A stretch of DNA of 64,000 nt from Actinomycetes bacterium (GCA_014190155.1 BJFY01000002.1:9209-73208), one strand, 5' to 3'; shown: positions 35,207 through 44,851, counted from the stretch's first letter. The notes: generated from the letters alone by a model not told the origin. Numbers and translations are program-made.

Positions 35207-36250
35207 ATGTTGGAATTTGCGAAGACGCACTCCGAACCATATTTCTGGATGGCCGGAAAGAGCGCTCGAAACTGTCTTGAGATTCGCCATGATGTTGCGG
35301 CGCTAGATGAACCCGGATTTTGGGCAGTAATTGCGCCGTTTGTTGGCGAACCAACTTTTGCTAGGTTTGAAAAGGTAAGTGATAGTGAATTCGTTGACGA
35401 AGGGCCGTGGCCAGGGATAGCCACAAAATGGGAGAGTTCGTTCTCTCGTAATGAGTATCTGAATTATGTGGAAACAATTCGAAACGAAATTGCAGATGGC
35501 TGGGTTTACCAAGTCAACGCTTGTCGGATTCTATCTGCGCCAATTCCCGATGGACTTTCGCTGCAACCTTTGATGAGCGATTTATTAGAAAATAATGCAG
35601 CGCCCTATAGTCTCTATTTAAATTTACCCACAGTGGAAATCGCATCTGCTTCGCCAGAGCTATTTATGCGAGTGGCAAAAACTGCGCTAGGGGAACGAAA
35701 CGTTATATCTAGCCCGATCAAAGGAACTTCAGCAACCAGCGAATTTCTGGAAAAAGATTTAGCAGAGAATGTAATGATCGTGGATTTAATTCGAAATGAT
35801 CTGAGTGTAATTTGCGAAACTGGCACGGTGGCGGTTCCGCGACTGCTCGGAATTGAGAAACATCCAGGTCTATATCATCTGGTCTCTGATGTAAGTGGAA
35901 CGCTTCGCAAAAATATTTCTTGGAGAGAGATCTTTGCAGCAATGATGGCACCGGGATCTGTAAGCGGTGCACCTAAGAGCTCCGCGCTAGAAGTTATTTC
36001 TAGAATGGAACCAATTAGTCGCGGCCCATATTGTGGGGCGATTGGTTGGGTTTGCGATGGAGATGCAAACCTTGCGGTTGGAATTCGAACTTTCTGGAAT
36101 CAACGAGATGGTTATTTGCGATTTGGCACTGGTGCTGGCATTACATGGGGAAGTAACGCGTCATCGGAATGGGAAGAAACCGAATTGAAAGCAAATCGAT
36201 TGATCGCAATTGCGAGCGGGAAAACCGTCGAAAGTGCAGTGAAGTTTTGA
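35207..36250 (+). CDS. pabB: Aminodeoxychorismate synthase component I
   Basis: Chorismate-binding enzyme of folate synthesis making 4-amino-4-deoxychorismate. It has 347 residues from the chosen ATG (MLEFAKTHSEPYFWM). Family motifs include YQVNACRILSA, SSPIKGTSAT, the DLIRNDLSVICETGTV segment, GLYHLVSDVSGTLR, and MMAPGSVSGAPKSSALEVI. KGT in the IKGT motif separates PabB from anthranilate synthase with support from pabC directly downstream. No amidotransferase partner is in the window. The start is set by TACCTT 6 nt ahead of the ATG; the frame is open to a TTG 18 nt upstream. Confidence 0.92.
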   Translation: MLEFAKTHSEPYFWMAGKSARNCLEIRHDVAALDEPGFWAVIAPFVGEPTFARFEKVSDSEFVDEGPWPGIATKWESSFSRNEYLNYVETIRNEIADGWVYQVNACRILSAPIPDGLSLQPLMSDLLENNAAPYSLYLNLPTVEIASASPELFMRVAKTALGERNVISSPIKGTSATSEFLEKDLAENVMIVDLIRNDLSVICETGTVAVPRLLGIEKHPGLYHLVSDVSGTLRKNISWREIFAAMMAPGSVSGAPKSSALEVISRMEPISRGPYCGAIGWVCDGDANLAVGIRTFWNQRDGYLRFGTGAGITWGSNASSEWEETELKANRLIAIASGKTVESAVKF

Positions 36251-37035
36251 AAATTCTTTTAAATGGCGAATTGGTCACCGATTTGGTGCTACCAGCATCT
36301 GGTGAGCCCGGTCGAAACGGTTGGTTATTGGGAGATGGAATTTTTGAAACTTTAAAGAGTACTAATGGAAAGATTTGGGCGCTTTCGCGTCACCTAGATC
36401 GAGCCTATAAGAGTGGGGCGATAATGGGGTTTGCGCTACCTAATCGGAGCGAGGTTGAAGCAGGCACGCAGAAGTTGTTAGAAGTAACTAGAGAAATTGA
36501 GCATGGTCGAATTCGGATAACTTTTTTAAGTAACGGCGATTGGGTGGCTACGCATAAAGTTTTTGCGGCCTCTAACAACAAACTTTCAGTTGTTGATTAT
36601 CAATACCCAAAAAATGAGAACTCAGTTCTGGCTGGGATTAAGACGCTCTCTTACGGCGAGAACGCGTACGCGCTCCGGGTGGCAAATGGCGCTGGCGCAG
36701 ATGATGTAATTTTTAGGAATTTGGCGGGAAACGTTGCCGAATCTGCGGTTGCCAATGTTTTATGGGAGAGCGATGGCAAATTCTTTACTCCACCACTTTC
36801 TTCCGGATGTCTACCGGGCATAACCCGCGCCTTATTGATTGAAAATTTTGGGGTAGCAGAACTCGATATCACCCCTGCCGAATTACAGAGTTGTGGCGCC
36901 AGCTACTTACTCTCAAGCGTCAAGGGAATACGCCCAATAAATCGGTACAACAACACTACAAATCAAAGCAGTGCAATTGGCTCGAAACTCATTTCGGAGT
37001 TTAATGATTGGGTTTGGAGTAAACTTGCACTATGA
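36247..37035 (+). CDS. pabC: Aminodeoxychorismate lyase / class IV aminotransferase
   Basis: PLP enzyme of fold type IV that forms 4-aminobenzoate from aminodeoxychorismate. It has 262 residues. GWLLGDGIFETLKS is the class IV N-terminal motif; the predicted PLP Lys is in GIKTLSYGEN; NVAESAVANVLW and SSGCLPGITRALLI form the cofactor site. I start at TTG 36247, which overlaps the pabB stop (TTGA). Upstream in-frame codons lie inside pabB. A branched-chain aminotransferase is the alternative, but the neighbour supports PabC. Confidence 0.88.
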   Translation: MKILLNGELVTDLVLPASGEPGRNGWLLGDGIFETLKSTNGKIWALSRHLDRAYKSGAIMGFALPNRSEVEAGTQKLLEVTREIEHGRIRITFLSNGDWVATHKVFAASNNKLSVVDYQYPKNENSVLAGIKTLSYGENAYALRVANGAGADDVIFRNLAGNVAESAVANVLWESDGKFFTPPLSSGCLPGITRALLIENFGVAELDITPAELQSCGASYLLSSVKGIRPINRYNNTTNQSSAIGSKLISEFNDWVWSKLAL

Positions 37036-37352
37036 ATTTGCGAAGTTGGATAAAAAAAACCTCAGCCGGTCATTTACTTTGGCGAGTTTTTATTGGAGTT
37101 ATGGGTGGCGGTATCACCATCTTTGGTGGATTTCTTTTAATTGCGCCCGGTCCTGGAGTTTTAGTATTACTCGCAGGTCTTGGAATTTTGGCAACTGAAT
37201 TCGCCTGGGCGGGCCAAGCGATGCTTAAAACTAAAAACCTTGCTAAATCGGCCGCGGAAAAATCTGGGCTGCCGCTATGGGCCAAATACCTAATAATTGC
37301 GGGTGGGTTCTTGATTTCTATCGGTGCAGTAATAATTTATTACAGCAAATAA
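37032..37352 (+). CDS. PGPGW-type small transmembrane protein
   Basis: A 106-residue protein with helices at about 18-55 (a hairpin around LLIAPGPGVLVLLAGLGIL, followed by ATEFAWA) and about 82-103. The APGPG motif followed by an aromatic-containing helix matches the actinobacterial PGPGW/TIGR02611 transmembrane family of unknown function. Its start overlaps the pabC stop in an ATGA. Confidence 0.85.
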   Translation: MNLRSWIKKTSAGHLLWRVFIGVMGGGITIFGGFLLIAPGPGVLVLLAGLGILATEFAWAGQAMLKTKNLAKSAAEKSGLPLWAKYLIIAGGFLISIGAVIIYYSK

Positions 37353-37384
37353 TTCACTTCCAACGTCTTTGCATTTAACTTTGG

Positions 37385-37390
37385 TAGCCT
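37385..37390 (+). promoter_or_regulatory. -10 box (TAGCCT), leaderless, thrS
   Basis: TAGCCT is 6 nt before the ATG at 37397. Confidence 0.6.
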
Positions 37391-37396
37391 CGCACC

Positions 37397-39424
37397 ATGT
37401 CTAGCGGTGAAGTCATTGAGATTACAGTTGATGGCGCTCTGGTTAAAGTAAACGCTGACCAAAAAGTTACCCAAATATTTGCCAGCCAAGCGGTAGATCG
37501 TACTGTGGTTGGTACTGACGCAATTGTTCTCTGCAAAATTAACGGCGAACTAAAGGATTTATGGAGCGAAGTAAAGGCTGGTGATCTGGTTGAAGGGTTA
37601 TCAATAGGTTCACCCGAAGGTTTGATGGTTTTAAGACACTCTACTGCGCATGTACTTGCGCAGGCAGTCCAAAGTACTTTCTCACAAGCCCGATTAGGAA
37701 TTGGACCGCCAATCACCGATGGTTTCTATTACGACTTCGATCCAGAACGTCCATTCACGCCTGCTGATTTGGAAGTTTTAGAAAAAACTATGAAGAAAAT
37801 TATCAAAGATGGCCAACGTTTCAAACGTCGAACCATCACAGATGCGGAAGCTTTAAAAGAATTGCAACACGAACCGTATAAGTGCGAATTAGTAAAATTA
37901 AAATCAACTGCGATTAATGACGGCGCCGATGTTGAAGTTGGCGCGGGCGAATTAACTATTTACGATAATTTAGGCCGAGATGGCCAACCAATTTGGAGCG
38001 ATTTATGTCGCGGTCCACATTTGCCATCCACAAAATATATTCCAGCATTTAAATTGATGCGCAGTGCTGGTGCGTATTGGCGAGGTTCGGAAAAGAACCC
38101 AATGCTGCAGCGAATTTATGGCACGGCTTGGCCGTCACAAGAAGCTCTTGACCAATATTTATTGATGCTGGCGGAAGCTGAAAAACGCGATCATCGAAAA
38201 CTTGGAGCCGAATTAGATTTATTTTCATTCCCAGAAGAAATTGGTTCGGGTTTGGCGGTGTTTCATCCGAAGGGCGGAATCGTGCGTCGTGCCATGGAAG
38301 ATTATTCTCGGCACCGCCATGAAGTCGAAGGATATGAATTTGTTTACTCACCGCATTTAACAAAAGCGGCGCTATTTGAACGGTCTGGACATTTGCAATG
38401 GTATGCCGATGGCATGTATCCACCGATGATTATGGATGAAGAGCTTCATGCCGATGGCACGATAAAAAAACAAGGCCAGCAGTACTACATGAAACCGATG
38501 AATTGTCCGTTTCATAATTTAATTTATGCATCCCGAGGCCGTTCTTATCGGGAATTGCCGCTTCGACTATTTGAATTTGGCACGGTTTATCGCTACGAAA
38601 AATCTGGGGTAATTCACGGAATAACTAGAGCGCGAGGTTTCACACAGGACGATGCTCATATTTATTGCACCGCGGAGCAGATGGCGGGGGAACTCGATAG
38701 CCTTTTAACATTTGTCTTGAATCTGTTACGTGATTATGGTTTGAACGATTTTTATTTAGAACTCTCTACCAAAAATGAAACCAAATTTGTAGGCGAAGAT
38801 AAGGATTGGGAAGAAGCTACCGAATCGCTCCGCCAAGCTGCTGAAAAACAGAACCTAGAATTAGTTTTAGATAGAGGTGGTGCTGCTTTCTACGGTCCAA
38901 AAATTTCAGTGCAAGCTAAGGATGCAATAGGTCGTACCTGGCAAATGTCGACCATCCAAGTTGATTTTCAATTACCGCAACGTTTTGAACTTGAATACAC
39001 CGCTCCAGATGGCAGTAAAAAACGTCCAGTAATGATTCATCGCGCACTATTTGGTTCTATCGAAAGATTTTTTGGTGTTCTCACCGAGCACTATGCCGGT
39101 GCTTTCCCACCGTGGTTAGCTCCTGTACAAGTTCGGGCGATTCCAGTTGCTGATCTTCATATCCCGTATTTGGAAAAAATAGTTAAAGAGATGCGGAGCT
39201 TGGGAATTCGTGCGGAGATTGACGCCTCCGATGATCGGATGCAGAAAAAGATTCGAAATGCTCAGACCGAAAAAATCCCCTTCATGATTATTGCGGGCGA
39301 AGCAGACGTTAACTCGAAGGCGCTCTCTTTCAGATACCGAAACGGCGACCAGAAAAATGGAATTGCGATTTCAGATGCAATTTCTGAGATCCAAAAAGCC
39401 GTCGCGGAACGGACCCAAGTTTGA
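37397..39424 (+). CDS. thrS: Threonyl-tRNA synthetase
   Basis: 675 residues, class II synthetase with all modules. The TGS domain is at 1-65 and the editing domain has [12 protein letters not shown] (about 79-90) with the later C-x-x-x-H-type residues near [16 protein letters not shown]. The catalytic core has [16 protein letters not shown] (zinc Cys), [15 protein letters not shown] and GFTQDDAHI, and [18 protein letters not shown] closes motif 3. The C-terminal anticodon domain follows. Leaderless: TAGCCT 6 nt before ATG. Confidence 0.98.
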   Translation: MSSGEVIEITVDGALVKVNADQKVTQIFASQAVDRTVVGTDAIVLCKINGELKDLWSEVKAGDLVEGLSIGSPEGLMVLRHSTAHVLAQAVQSTFSQARLGIGPPITDGFYYDFDPERPFTPADLEVLEKTMKKIIKDGQRFKRRTITDAEALKELQHEPYKCELVKLKSTAINDGADVEVGAGELTIYDNLGRDGQPIWSDLCRGPHLPSTKYIPAFKLMRSAGAYWRGSEKNPMLQRIYGTAWPSQEALDQYLLMLAEAEKRDHRKLGAELDLFSFPEEIGSGLAVFHPKGGIVRRAMEDYSRHRHEVEGYEFVYSPHLTKAALFERSGHLQWYADGMYPPMIMDEELHADGTIKKQGQQYYMKPMNCPFHNLIYASRGRSYRELPLRLFEFGTVYRYEKSGVIHGITRARGFTQDDAHIYCTAEQMAGELDSLLTFVLNLLRDYGLNDFYLELSTKNETKFVGEDKDWEEATESLRQAAEKQNLELVLDRGGAAFYGPKISVQAKDAIGRTWQMSTIQVDFQLPQRFELEYTAPDGSKKRPVMIHRALFGSIERFFGVLTEHYAGAFPPWLAPVQVRAIPVADLHIPYLEKIVKEMRSLGIRAEIDASDDRMQKKIRNAQTEKIPFMIIAGEADVNSKALSFRYRNGDQKNGIAISDAISEIQKAVAERTQV

Positions 39425-39433
39425 TTTCTATTT

Positions 39434-39970
39434 ATGACTAATAACCAGATGCCCGGTGGCGTGGGAATGCCAGATCGATGGCAACGGCTATGGGCACCGC
39501 ATCGGATGGCCTATTTAACTGGAGAAAATCGGCCACTGGGTGGGAACGAGGTTAAATGCCCATTTTGTGAAATTCCTAAAATGAGTGACGAAGCTGCGCT
39601 AGTTGTGGCCCGCGGTAATGAAGTTTATGCAGTGATGAATCTTTACCCATACAACGCCGGTCATATGTTGATTTGCGCCAATCGTCATGTTGCTGATTTA
39701 ACTGAGTTGACTATCTCAGAACGTAACGAGATTACTGAATTTAGCGCAAAAGCAATGGCAGCACTTCGTAAGGTTTCTAATTGCGCGGGCTTTAATTTAG
39801 GAATGAATCAAGGCGCAATTTCTGGGGCAGGGGTCGCCGAACATATTCATCAACATGTAGTTCCAAGATGGAGTGGCGATGCTAATTTTATGCCAATAAT
39901 TGGTCAGACAAAAGTATTGCCAGAGTTGTTAGCAACAACCAGAAATGAATTAGCTAAAGCTTGGGAATGA
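39434..39970 (+). CDS. HIT domain protein, Ap4A phosphorylase-like
   Basis: 178 residues. The N-terminal RWQRLWAPHRMAYL segment is followed by CPFCEIP and the HIT motif HIHQHVVPRW (H-x-H-x-H-x-x). This combination and the position before pgsA match actinobacterial diadenosine tetraphosphate phosphorylases. It starts 9 nt after thrS with no clear Shine-Dalgarno, and overlaps the convergent EF-G-like gene by 17 bp. Confidence 0.93.
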   Translation: MTNNQMPGGVGMPDRWQRLWAPHRMAYLTGENRPLGGNEVKCPFCEIPKMSDEAALVVARGNEVYAVMNLYPYNAGHMLICANRHVADLTELTISERNEITEFSAKAMAALRKVSNCAGFNLGMNQGAISGAGVAEHIHQHVVPRWSGDANFMPIIGQTKVLPELLATTRNELAKAWE

Positions 39971-40577
39971 GATCGATATATCGGCGTGCCTCGGTTATGC
40001 CGATTCCTAAGGATGAAATAAAAGGAATGCATGGGAAGAGCAAACCATCTGCGAATCCAGCATCACCAAATTCTTCAAGTAGTTCTTGATACTCCACTGC
40101 AAATTCTGAGACTAAAGTTTTCAAATCTTCGTCTGCGGTTGCAATTTTGGTGGGACCTTTGGAATAGTCATAAGTTTGCGAAGTTGCAATATCAATTAGG
40201 CCGTTAGGTTGGCCACTCTCGTCATGTAGTACTAGAAATGGCGTGACGACTGGATCAAGAATGCGATTAGCAATCATCACAATGTCATCAAAATCAATTT
40301 CGCCTTCGGATAATCCAGAGACCATAAGTAATCTCGGGAGTTGTGATTCTCGACATGCATCCCAAAACGCCACCATTTTCGAATCGATTCCAACTTGAGC
40401 GTTAACCACAAAAATAGCGAGCGATGCTCCAGATAGTTTAGTTAAATCTGGTTCGGTATCGGTGTCGGTATAGATAAGGGCGCCTACCAGCCCGATGGCT
40501 TCGTAGAAAGCTGCTGGGATAGCACTAGAAATTCCGATAGTTAACGCGGAAATATGCGAGTTAATTGGGATACTCAT
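39954..40577 (-). CDS. Pseudo-G-domain protein resembling a truncated actinobacterial EF-G2
   Basis: A 207-residue protein that reads like the G domain of elongation-factor-G-like proteins with the nucleotide motifs lost. AIFVVNAQVGIDSKMVAFWD, PRLLMVSGLSEGEIDFDDIV and DESGQPNGLIDIATSQTYDYSKG align by eye with EF-G segments after G3, around G4 and in the G-prime region. The P-loop is replaced by GISSAIPAAFYE, no DTPGH is present, and the G4 NKxD position reads SGLS. Domains II-V are missing. It has its own leaderless promoter (TAGGCT, 7 nt spacer). GTP binding is unlikely; a regulatory or relic role is open. Confidence 0.72.
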   Translation of the reverse strand: MSIPINSHISALTIGISSAIPAAFYEAIGLVGALIYTDTDTEPDLTKLSGASLAIFVVNAQVGIDSKMVAFWDACRESQLPRLLMVSGLSEGEIDFDDIVMIANRILDPVVTPFLVLHDESGQPNGLIDIATSQTYDYSKGPTKIATADEDLKTLVSEFAVEYQELLEEFGDAGFADGLLFPCIPFISSLGIGITEARRYIDLIPKL

Positions 40578-40584
40578 GCGGGTC

Positions 40585-40590
40585 AGCCTA
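40585..40590 (-). promoter_or_regulatory. -10 box (TAGGCT), leaderless, EF-G2-like remnant gene
   Basis: Minus-strand TAGGCT is 7 nt before the ATG at 40577 and shares 2 bp with the opposing pgsA box. Confidence 0.55.
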
Positions 40591-40594
40591 CGAT
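40589..40594 (+). promoter_or_regulatory. -10 box (TACGAT), leaderless, pgsA-patA-pimA genes
   Basis: TACGAT is 7 nt before the ATG at 40602. Confidence 0.55.
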
Positions 40595-40601
40595 GGGAAC
40601 G

Positions 40602-41198
40602 ATGTTACAGATCCCATTTAAGGCACCAGTCACTAGGTTGATTACACCAGCCTGCCGTTTTGCCTTGAAAATTGGTTTAACCCCAAATTCGGTTACGGTG
40701 ATTGGCTCCTTTTTAGTGATCGTAACTTCGCTGGTTGCATATCCGAACGGCCATTTCTTCTGGGGCACAATTGCAATCTGTATCTTCTCGTTGAGCGATC
40801 TCTTCGATGGCACGATGGCGCGAATATCGGCAAAAGGCGGCAGCGCATGGGGAGCCTTACTAGATTCAACCTGTGATCGAATCGCAGATTCCACCATATT
40901 TATCGGCGTAATTATTTACTTACAGCGGGCTGCGGATCCACTTTTTATTCCTGCGTTAGTTGCTTTGATTTCAGGGTTAATGGTTTCTTATGTAAAAGCC
41001 CGAGCGGAATCGCTAGATATTGCGTGCAATGGCGGAGTTGCGGAACGAACTGAAAGATTGATTTTGGTGCTTTTAGGAATTGGCTTACATGGGTTAGGCA
41101 TCCCTTATGCGCTCACTTTCGGTATCTGGATCTTAGTTTTATTGAGTTTTATTACGGTAGCACAACGGTTATTAATGGTTTATCAGGAAACTGCATGA
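40602..41198 (+). CDS. pgsA: CDP-alcohol phosphatidyltransferase, phosphatidylinositol-phosphate synthase-like
   Basis: Membrane enzyme of 198 residues that probably joins CDP-diacylglycerol to inositol phosphate, the first step toward PI and PIMs. The catalytic motif is complete: D66-x2-D69-G-x2-A73-R74-x9-G84-x3-D88-x3-D92, within about six helices. The next two genes (PIM acyltransferase and PimA-type mannosyltransferase) support the PI assignment over phosphatidylglycerol. Start at ATG 40602, 7 nt after TACGAT; an ATG at 40593 overlaps that box. Confidence 0.92.
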   Translation: MLQIPFKAPVTRLITPACRFALKIGLTPNSVTVIGSFLVIVTSLVAYPNGHFFWGTIAICIFSLSDLFDGTMARISAKGGSAWGALLDSTCDRIADSTIFIGVIIYLQRAADPLFIPALVALISGLMVSYVKARAESLDIACNGGVAERTERLILVLLGIGLHGLGIPYALTFGIWILVLLSFITVAQRLLMVYQETA

Positions 41199-42085
41199 TT
41201 GAATATTTCACTTATCTTATGTACGTATCCTGTTGGCGCTTGTTGCGGGCGCTACCGAAAAGCGCTGCATATCGATTAGGCGACGTTATTGCCGATCTAA
41301 CCCGACTTCGAAACGGCAAAAGCATAAGAAGGTTACATAGTAATTTATTGCGAGTTAAACCGGAATACGATAAAGATCAGATGGCAAATTTACTTAAAAA
41401 AAGCATGCGATCACATTTGCGATACTGGATTGACACTTTCAGATTCACAGACTGGGATAAGAACCATATTTTAGATTCGGCGGAAACCATAAATGATAAA
41501 TATTTTTTTGATGCTCTGGCATCTGGCAAAGGTTTAATAGTTTCATTGCCACATGCTGGAAATTGGGATCATGCTGGCGCTTATTTTTGCGCCCAAGGAA
41601 TCTCGCTAACCACCGTGGTGGAACATGTGAAGCCGGAGCGGCTTTTTAGGCGTTTTTTGCAACATCGCGAAAAAATGGGAATGGAAGCGCTTGATTTGAA
41701 TTCTCGTGTGACGGCAATTTTGGCACAGCGATTACGGAGCGGAAAATTAGTGGCTTTGGTCGCAGATCGAGACCTCTCAAAATCCGGCGTCACTGTTAAT
41801 TTTTTTGATGGGATAGCGCGGATGCCTGGCGGTCCTGCCGCGCTTGCATTACAAACTGGAGCAGCTTTAGTTACTGCATTTGTTTCCTACACACCAACTG
41901 GAATTCGAATTGAGTTTGAAAAACCAATTGAATTACCTACCCATGGATCCAAGGATGAAATGATTCAAGGTGTTACCCAAATTTGTGCTGATCGGTTTGC
42001 CGCAAATATTACGCGCTACCCGCAAGATTGGCATATGTTGCAACGGATTTGGGTTGATGGCGATTTTGTAGAGTGGACTTCATGA
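41195..42085 (+). CDS. patA: Phosphatidylinositol mannoside acyltransferase (PatA-like, HtrB/LpxL family)
   Basis: 296 residues of the lauroyl-acyltransferase superfamily. The HX4D motif is H120-AGNW-D125, followed by a conserved PERLFRRFLQHREKMG stretch and FFDGIARMPGGPAALAL. In actinobacteria, this gene between pgsA and pimA acylates the mannose of PIMs at the inner face of the membrane. Starts in an ATGA overlap with pgsA and overlaps pimA likewise. Confidence 0.92.
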   Translation: MIEYFTYLMYVSCWRLLRALPKSAAYRLGDVIADLTRLRNGKSIRRLHSNLLRVKPEYDKDQMANLLKKSMRSHLRYWIDTFRFTDWDKNHILDSAETINDKYFFDALASGKGLIVSLPHAGNWDHAGAYFCAQGISLTTVVEHVKPERLFRRFLQHREKMGMEALDLNSRVTAILAQRLRSGKLVALVADRDLSKSGVTVNFFDGIARMPGGPAALALQTGAALVTAFVSYTPTGIRIEFEKPIELPTHGSKDEMIQGVTQICADRFAANITRYPQDWHMLQRIWVDGDFVEWTS

Positions 42086-43281
42086 TAAATTACTCGTCAA
42101 AAGACACAGCGCTAAGAATTGGCATGGTTTCACCCTATGGCTGGGATACACCTGGTGGCGTGCAAACCCACATTAAAGATCTAGCTAAGTACTACATTGA
42201 TCAAGGTCATTATGTTTCGGTGTTGGCACCGGTAAGCGATGAAACCTTGTTAGCGGATGATTTTGTGGTACCAGCAGGTCGACCGATTTCGATTCCTTAT
42301 AACGGCGCGGTAGCTCGAGTACTTTTTGGACCAGTCGCCGCATCGCGGGTGCGGCAATGGATATCGCAAGGCAATTTTGACCTGTTACATCTACATGAAC
42401 CGGCCATTCCTTCGCTATCGCTTTTAGCTTGCTGGTTAGGAGAAGGTCCAATGGTTGGAACTTTCCATGCGGCGGCGCCAAAACAGAAAGTAGCATTTGC
42501 AATTAGTCCGTTGCTAGAACCGGTCATAGAAAAATTAAGCGCCCGGATTGCAGTTAGTGAGGTCGCTCGAGAAACCTTAAAGATTCATTTAGAGACAGAT
42601 GCTGTGATAATTCCTAATGGTATCGATGTGAAATTTTTTATGAATGCGCTACCGAATGATCAATGGCTAGGCCCAAATACCATTGGGTTTATTGGTCGAT
42701 TCGAAGAACCGCGTAAAGGCTTGCAAGTTCTTTTGGATGCGCTACCAATTGTCACTCGGTTTATCCCGGATGCAAAAATATTGATAGCAGGACCAGGCGA
42801 TAGCGCCGAAACTTTGAAGAGTGTAAATGCTCAGCTACGAAATAAGTTGGTTTTCTTAGGTCGGGTAAGTGAAGCAGATAAAGCTAGCTTGCTTCAATCG
42901 GTGGATCTTTATGTAGCGCCTAATACTGGGGGAGAATCTTTCGGTATTATTTTGACCGAAGCGCTTGCGAGCGAAACCGCAATCGTCGCTAGCGATATCC
43001 CAGCATTTAGGCACCTGCTTAACGGTGGCGAATACGGAGCGCTCTTCGAATCTGAAAGTGCAACCGAACTTGCAAAAATAATCATTGACCTGTTAAGGGA
43101 TGACAGTAAACGAAAACACTTAGCAAATATTGGATTTCAATCAGCAGAGCGATTTGATTGGTCACAAGTAGGAGAGCAGATAATGGATGTGTATTCGATG
43201 GCGCTTACTGGCGGCGGCAAAGTTGGGCTGATTTCGGAGAATCGGTCTTGGAACCGATTATTTACAAGAGATAATGATTAA
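42082..43281 (+). CDS. pimA: GT4 glycosyltransferase, PimA-like phosphatidylinositol mannosyltransferase
   Basis: 399 residues, GT-B fold retaining mannosyltransferase. The N-terminal PYGWDTPGGVQTHIKDLA is the PimA signature (GGV loop). The C-terminal donor site has IGFIGRFEEPRKGLQVLLDA and the EX7E motif in GGESFGIILTEALAS. It transfers the first mannose from GDP-mannose to phosphatidylinositol. I use ATG 42082, which overlaps the patA stop (ATGA). Confidence 0.92.
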   Translation: MINYSSKDTALRIGMVSPYGWDTPGGVQTHIKDLAKYYIDQGHYVSVLAPVSDETLLADDFVVPAGRPISIPYNGAVARVLFGPVAASRVRQWISQGNFDLLHLHEPAIPSLSLLACWLGEGPMVGTFHAAAPKQKVAFAISPLLEPVIEKLSARIAVSEVARETLKIHLETDAVIIPNGIDVKFFMNALPNDQWLGPNTIGFIGRFEEPRKGLQVLLDALPIVTRFIPDAKILIAGPGDSAETLKSVNAQLRNKLVFLGRVSEADKASLLQSVDLYVAPNTGGESFGIILTEALASETAIVASDIPAFRHLLNGGEYGALFESESATELAKIIIDLLRDDSKRKHLANIGFQSAERFDWSQVGEQIMDVYSMALTGGGKVGLISENRSWNRLFTRDND

Positions 43282-43287
43282 TAAAGC

Positions 43288-43785
43288 ATGAAAACTTCAT
43301 TAGCTTTATTAGTTGTATTCCTGCTATTTGCCTGGTATCTATCATTCTCAGCTACTCGGTTAGACCGCTTACATCACCGGGTGGAAACTTCTTGGGCGAA
43401 TTTGGATGCCACGCTGCAACGACGTGCTGCCATAGCCTTGGAAATTGCGCATTTACCTGAAATCGATCCCGCAACAAACCTGATATTAACTGGTGCGGCT
43501 TACGGCGCGCGCGAAGCTCAAATATTTGAAAGAAGCGATCAAGAAAGTGGCTTATCTGGAACGCTCAACTTATTGCAGAGCGAAAGTGATCTGCCAGAGC
43601 TGCATCCAGAAATCTTTGCAAAGTTAGAAGATGTTACGGAGCGGGTGCGAGTAGCGATCGCAATCCATATTGAAGCGGTTGCTGCCACTAAAGCGCTGCG
43701 AGAGAAATTAGTATTTCGGCTTTTTAGATTGGCTGGTACTGCGCCGCTTCCAGTTAAGTATGGTTTCGAAGATGATCTCTTGTGA
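43288..43785 (+). CDS. LemA-like single-pass membrane protein
   Basis: 165 residues. The N-terminal helix (about 4-24) is followed by SATRLDRLHHRVETSWANLDATLQRRA, a coiled segment like the start of LemA-family proteins (LxxLxxRVexAWxxLDxxLxRR). The rest is mostly helical and acidic. Actinobacterial relatives occur directly after pimA. Function unknown. Stop overlaps the next gene (GTGA). Confidence 0.8.
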   Translation: MKTSLALLVVFLLFAWYLSFSATRLDRLHHRVETSWANLDATLQRRAAIALEIAHLPEIDPATNLILTGAAYGAREAQIFERSDQESGLSGTLNLLQSESDLPELHPEIFAKLEDVTERVRVAIAIHIEAVAATKALREKLVFRLFRLAGTAPLPVKYGFEDDLL

Positions 43786-44810
43786 AGAAATCACGGTTAC
43801 TAATAGCGGCAATATCGATATTTATCGTGATTGCGTCAGCCCTTTCCAGTTGCGCCACGATCTCCAAACAAATTGCAAAGAGTTCATCAGAGAAAATTGA
43901 ACTAAACGCTTTTACTGGTATGCCTGGTGCTAACGGACCGGTCTTGGCTGTAAAAATTGACGATACCAATCTGGCACATCCGCAGATTGGGTTGGAGTTT
44001 GCCGACGTGATCTATATTGAACAAGTAGAAGCAGGATTGACTAGATTGCTTGCGATTTATTCGTCGAAGATCCCAAAAGATATTGGCCCGATTAGATCAC
44101 TACGGATAAGTGATATCGATCTATTGGCGCAATATGGTCGAGTTGGATTAGCTTATAGTGGTGCGCAATCAAAGATGCGTGCAGTAATTGCTTCCGCCAA
44201 CATTGAAGATTTAGGTGCAGAACGCAATCCACCAACAATTTATTACCGTGACCCCAACCGCAGCGCGCCAACTAACATGATTTTAAATTCTGCGCCTTTG
44301 ATGGCAAAAGCAAAAAATTTAGGCGCTGCAAAACATATGGGATGGCAATTTGGCAAGAAACCCGCAGGAGGTCAAGCGATATCGGCAGTAAAAATATCTT
44401 GGCCAAACGCAAATTATGGAGCTATCTGGTCGGAGCGTGAATTGCGTTGGCTGTTATCGCATAATAATTCTGCTGATTTATCGGCTAGTGGCACCCAATT
44501 AGGTTCGCCAACTTTGGTAATTCAATTGGTGAAAATATTACCCTCTATTTACGGTGATAAATTTGGGGGCGTCACTCCAATGAGTGAAACAGTTGGTGCT
44601 GGACGCGGCTATCTTCTTCGCGATGGCGAAGTTTTTCGTGCCACTTGGAATCGCGTTAGTGCGGAAACTGGCACAACTTGGCTCCTTGAAAATGGGAGTA
44701 AATTGCCGTTTGCACCTGGCCAAATTTGGATTGCTTTAACCGATCAAGAACCCAATTTCACCTATTTGACACCAAAATCTCCGAGTGCATCTCCGGCAAC
44801 AACAAAGTAG
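43782..44810 (+). CDS. DUF3048 lipoprotein (YerB-like)
   Basis: 342 residues. A lipoprotein signal peptide ends in the lipobox LSSC (Cys about 24). The mature protein carries the DUF3048 N-terminal domain with AVKIDDTNLAHPQIGLEFAD, RLLAIYSS and GPIRSLRISDIDLLAQYG. The C-terminal domain has GRGYLLRDGEVFRATW. It is expected to sit on the outer face of the membrane; role unknown. GTG start in a GTGA overlap with the LemA-like gene. Confidence 0.92.
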   Translation: MKKSRLLIAAISIFIVIASALSSCATISKQIAKSSSEKIELNAFTGMPGANGPVLAVKIDDTNLAHPQIGLEFADVIYIEQVEAGLTRLLAIYSSKIPKDIGPIRSLRISDIDLLAQYGRVGLAYSGAQSKMRAVIASANIEDLGAERNPPTIYYRDPNRSAPTNMILNSAPLMAKAKNLGAAKHMGWQFGKKPAGGQAISAVKISWPNANYGAIWSERELRWLLSHNNSADLSASGTQLGSPTLVIQLVKILPSIYGDKFGGVTPMSETVGAGRGYLLRDGEVFRATWNRVSAETGTTWLLENGSKLPFAPGQIWIALTDQEPNFTYLTPKSPSASPATTK

Positions 44811-44851
44811 ACTTACGCACCTAAAACTATCTATGAAGGCAGGCAGAAAAA

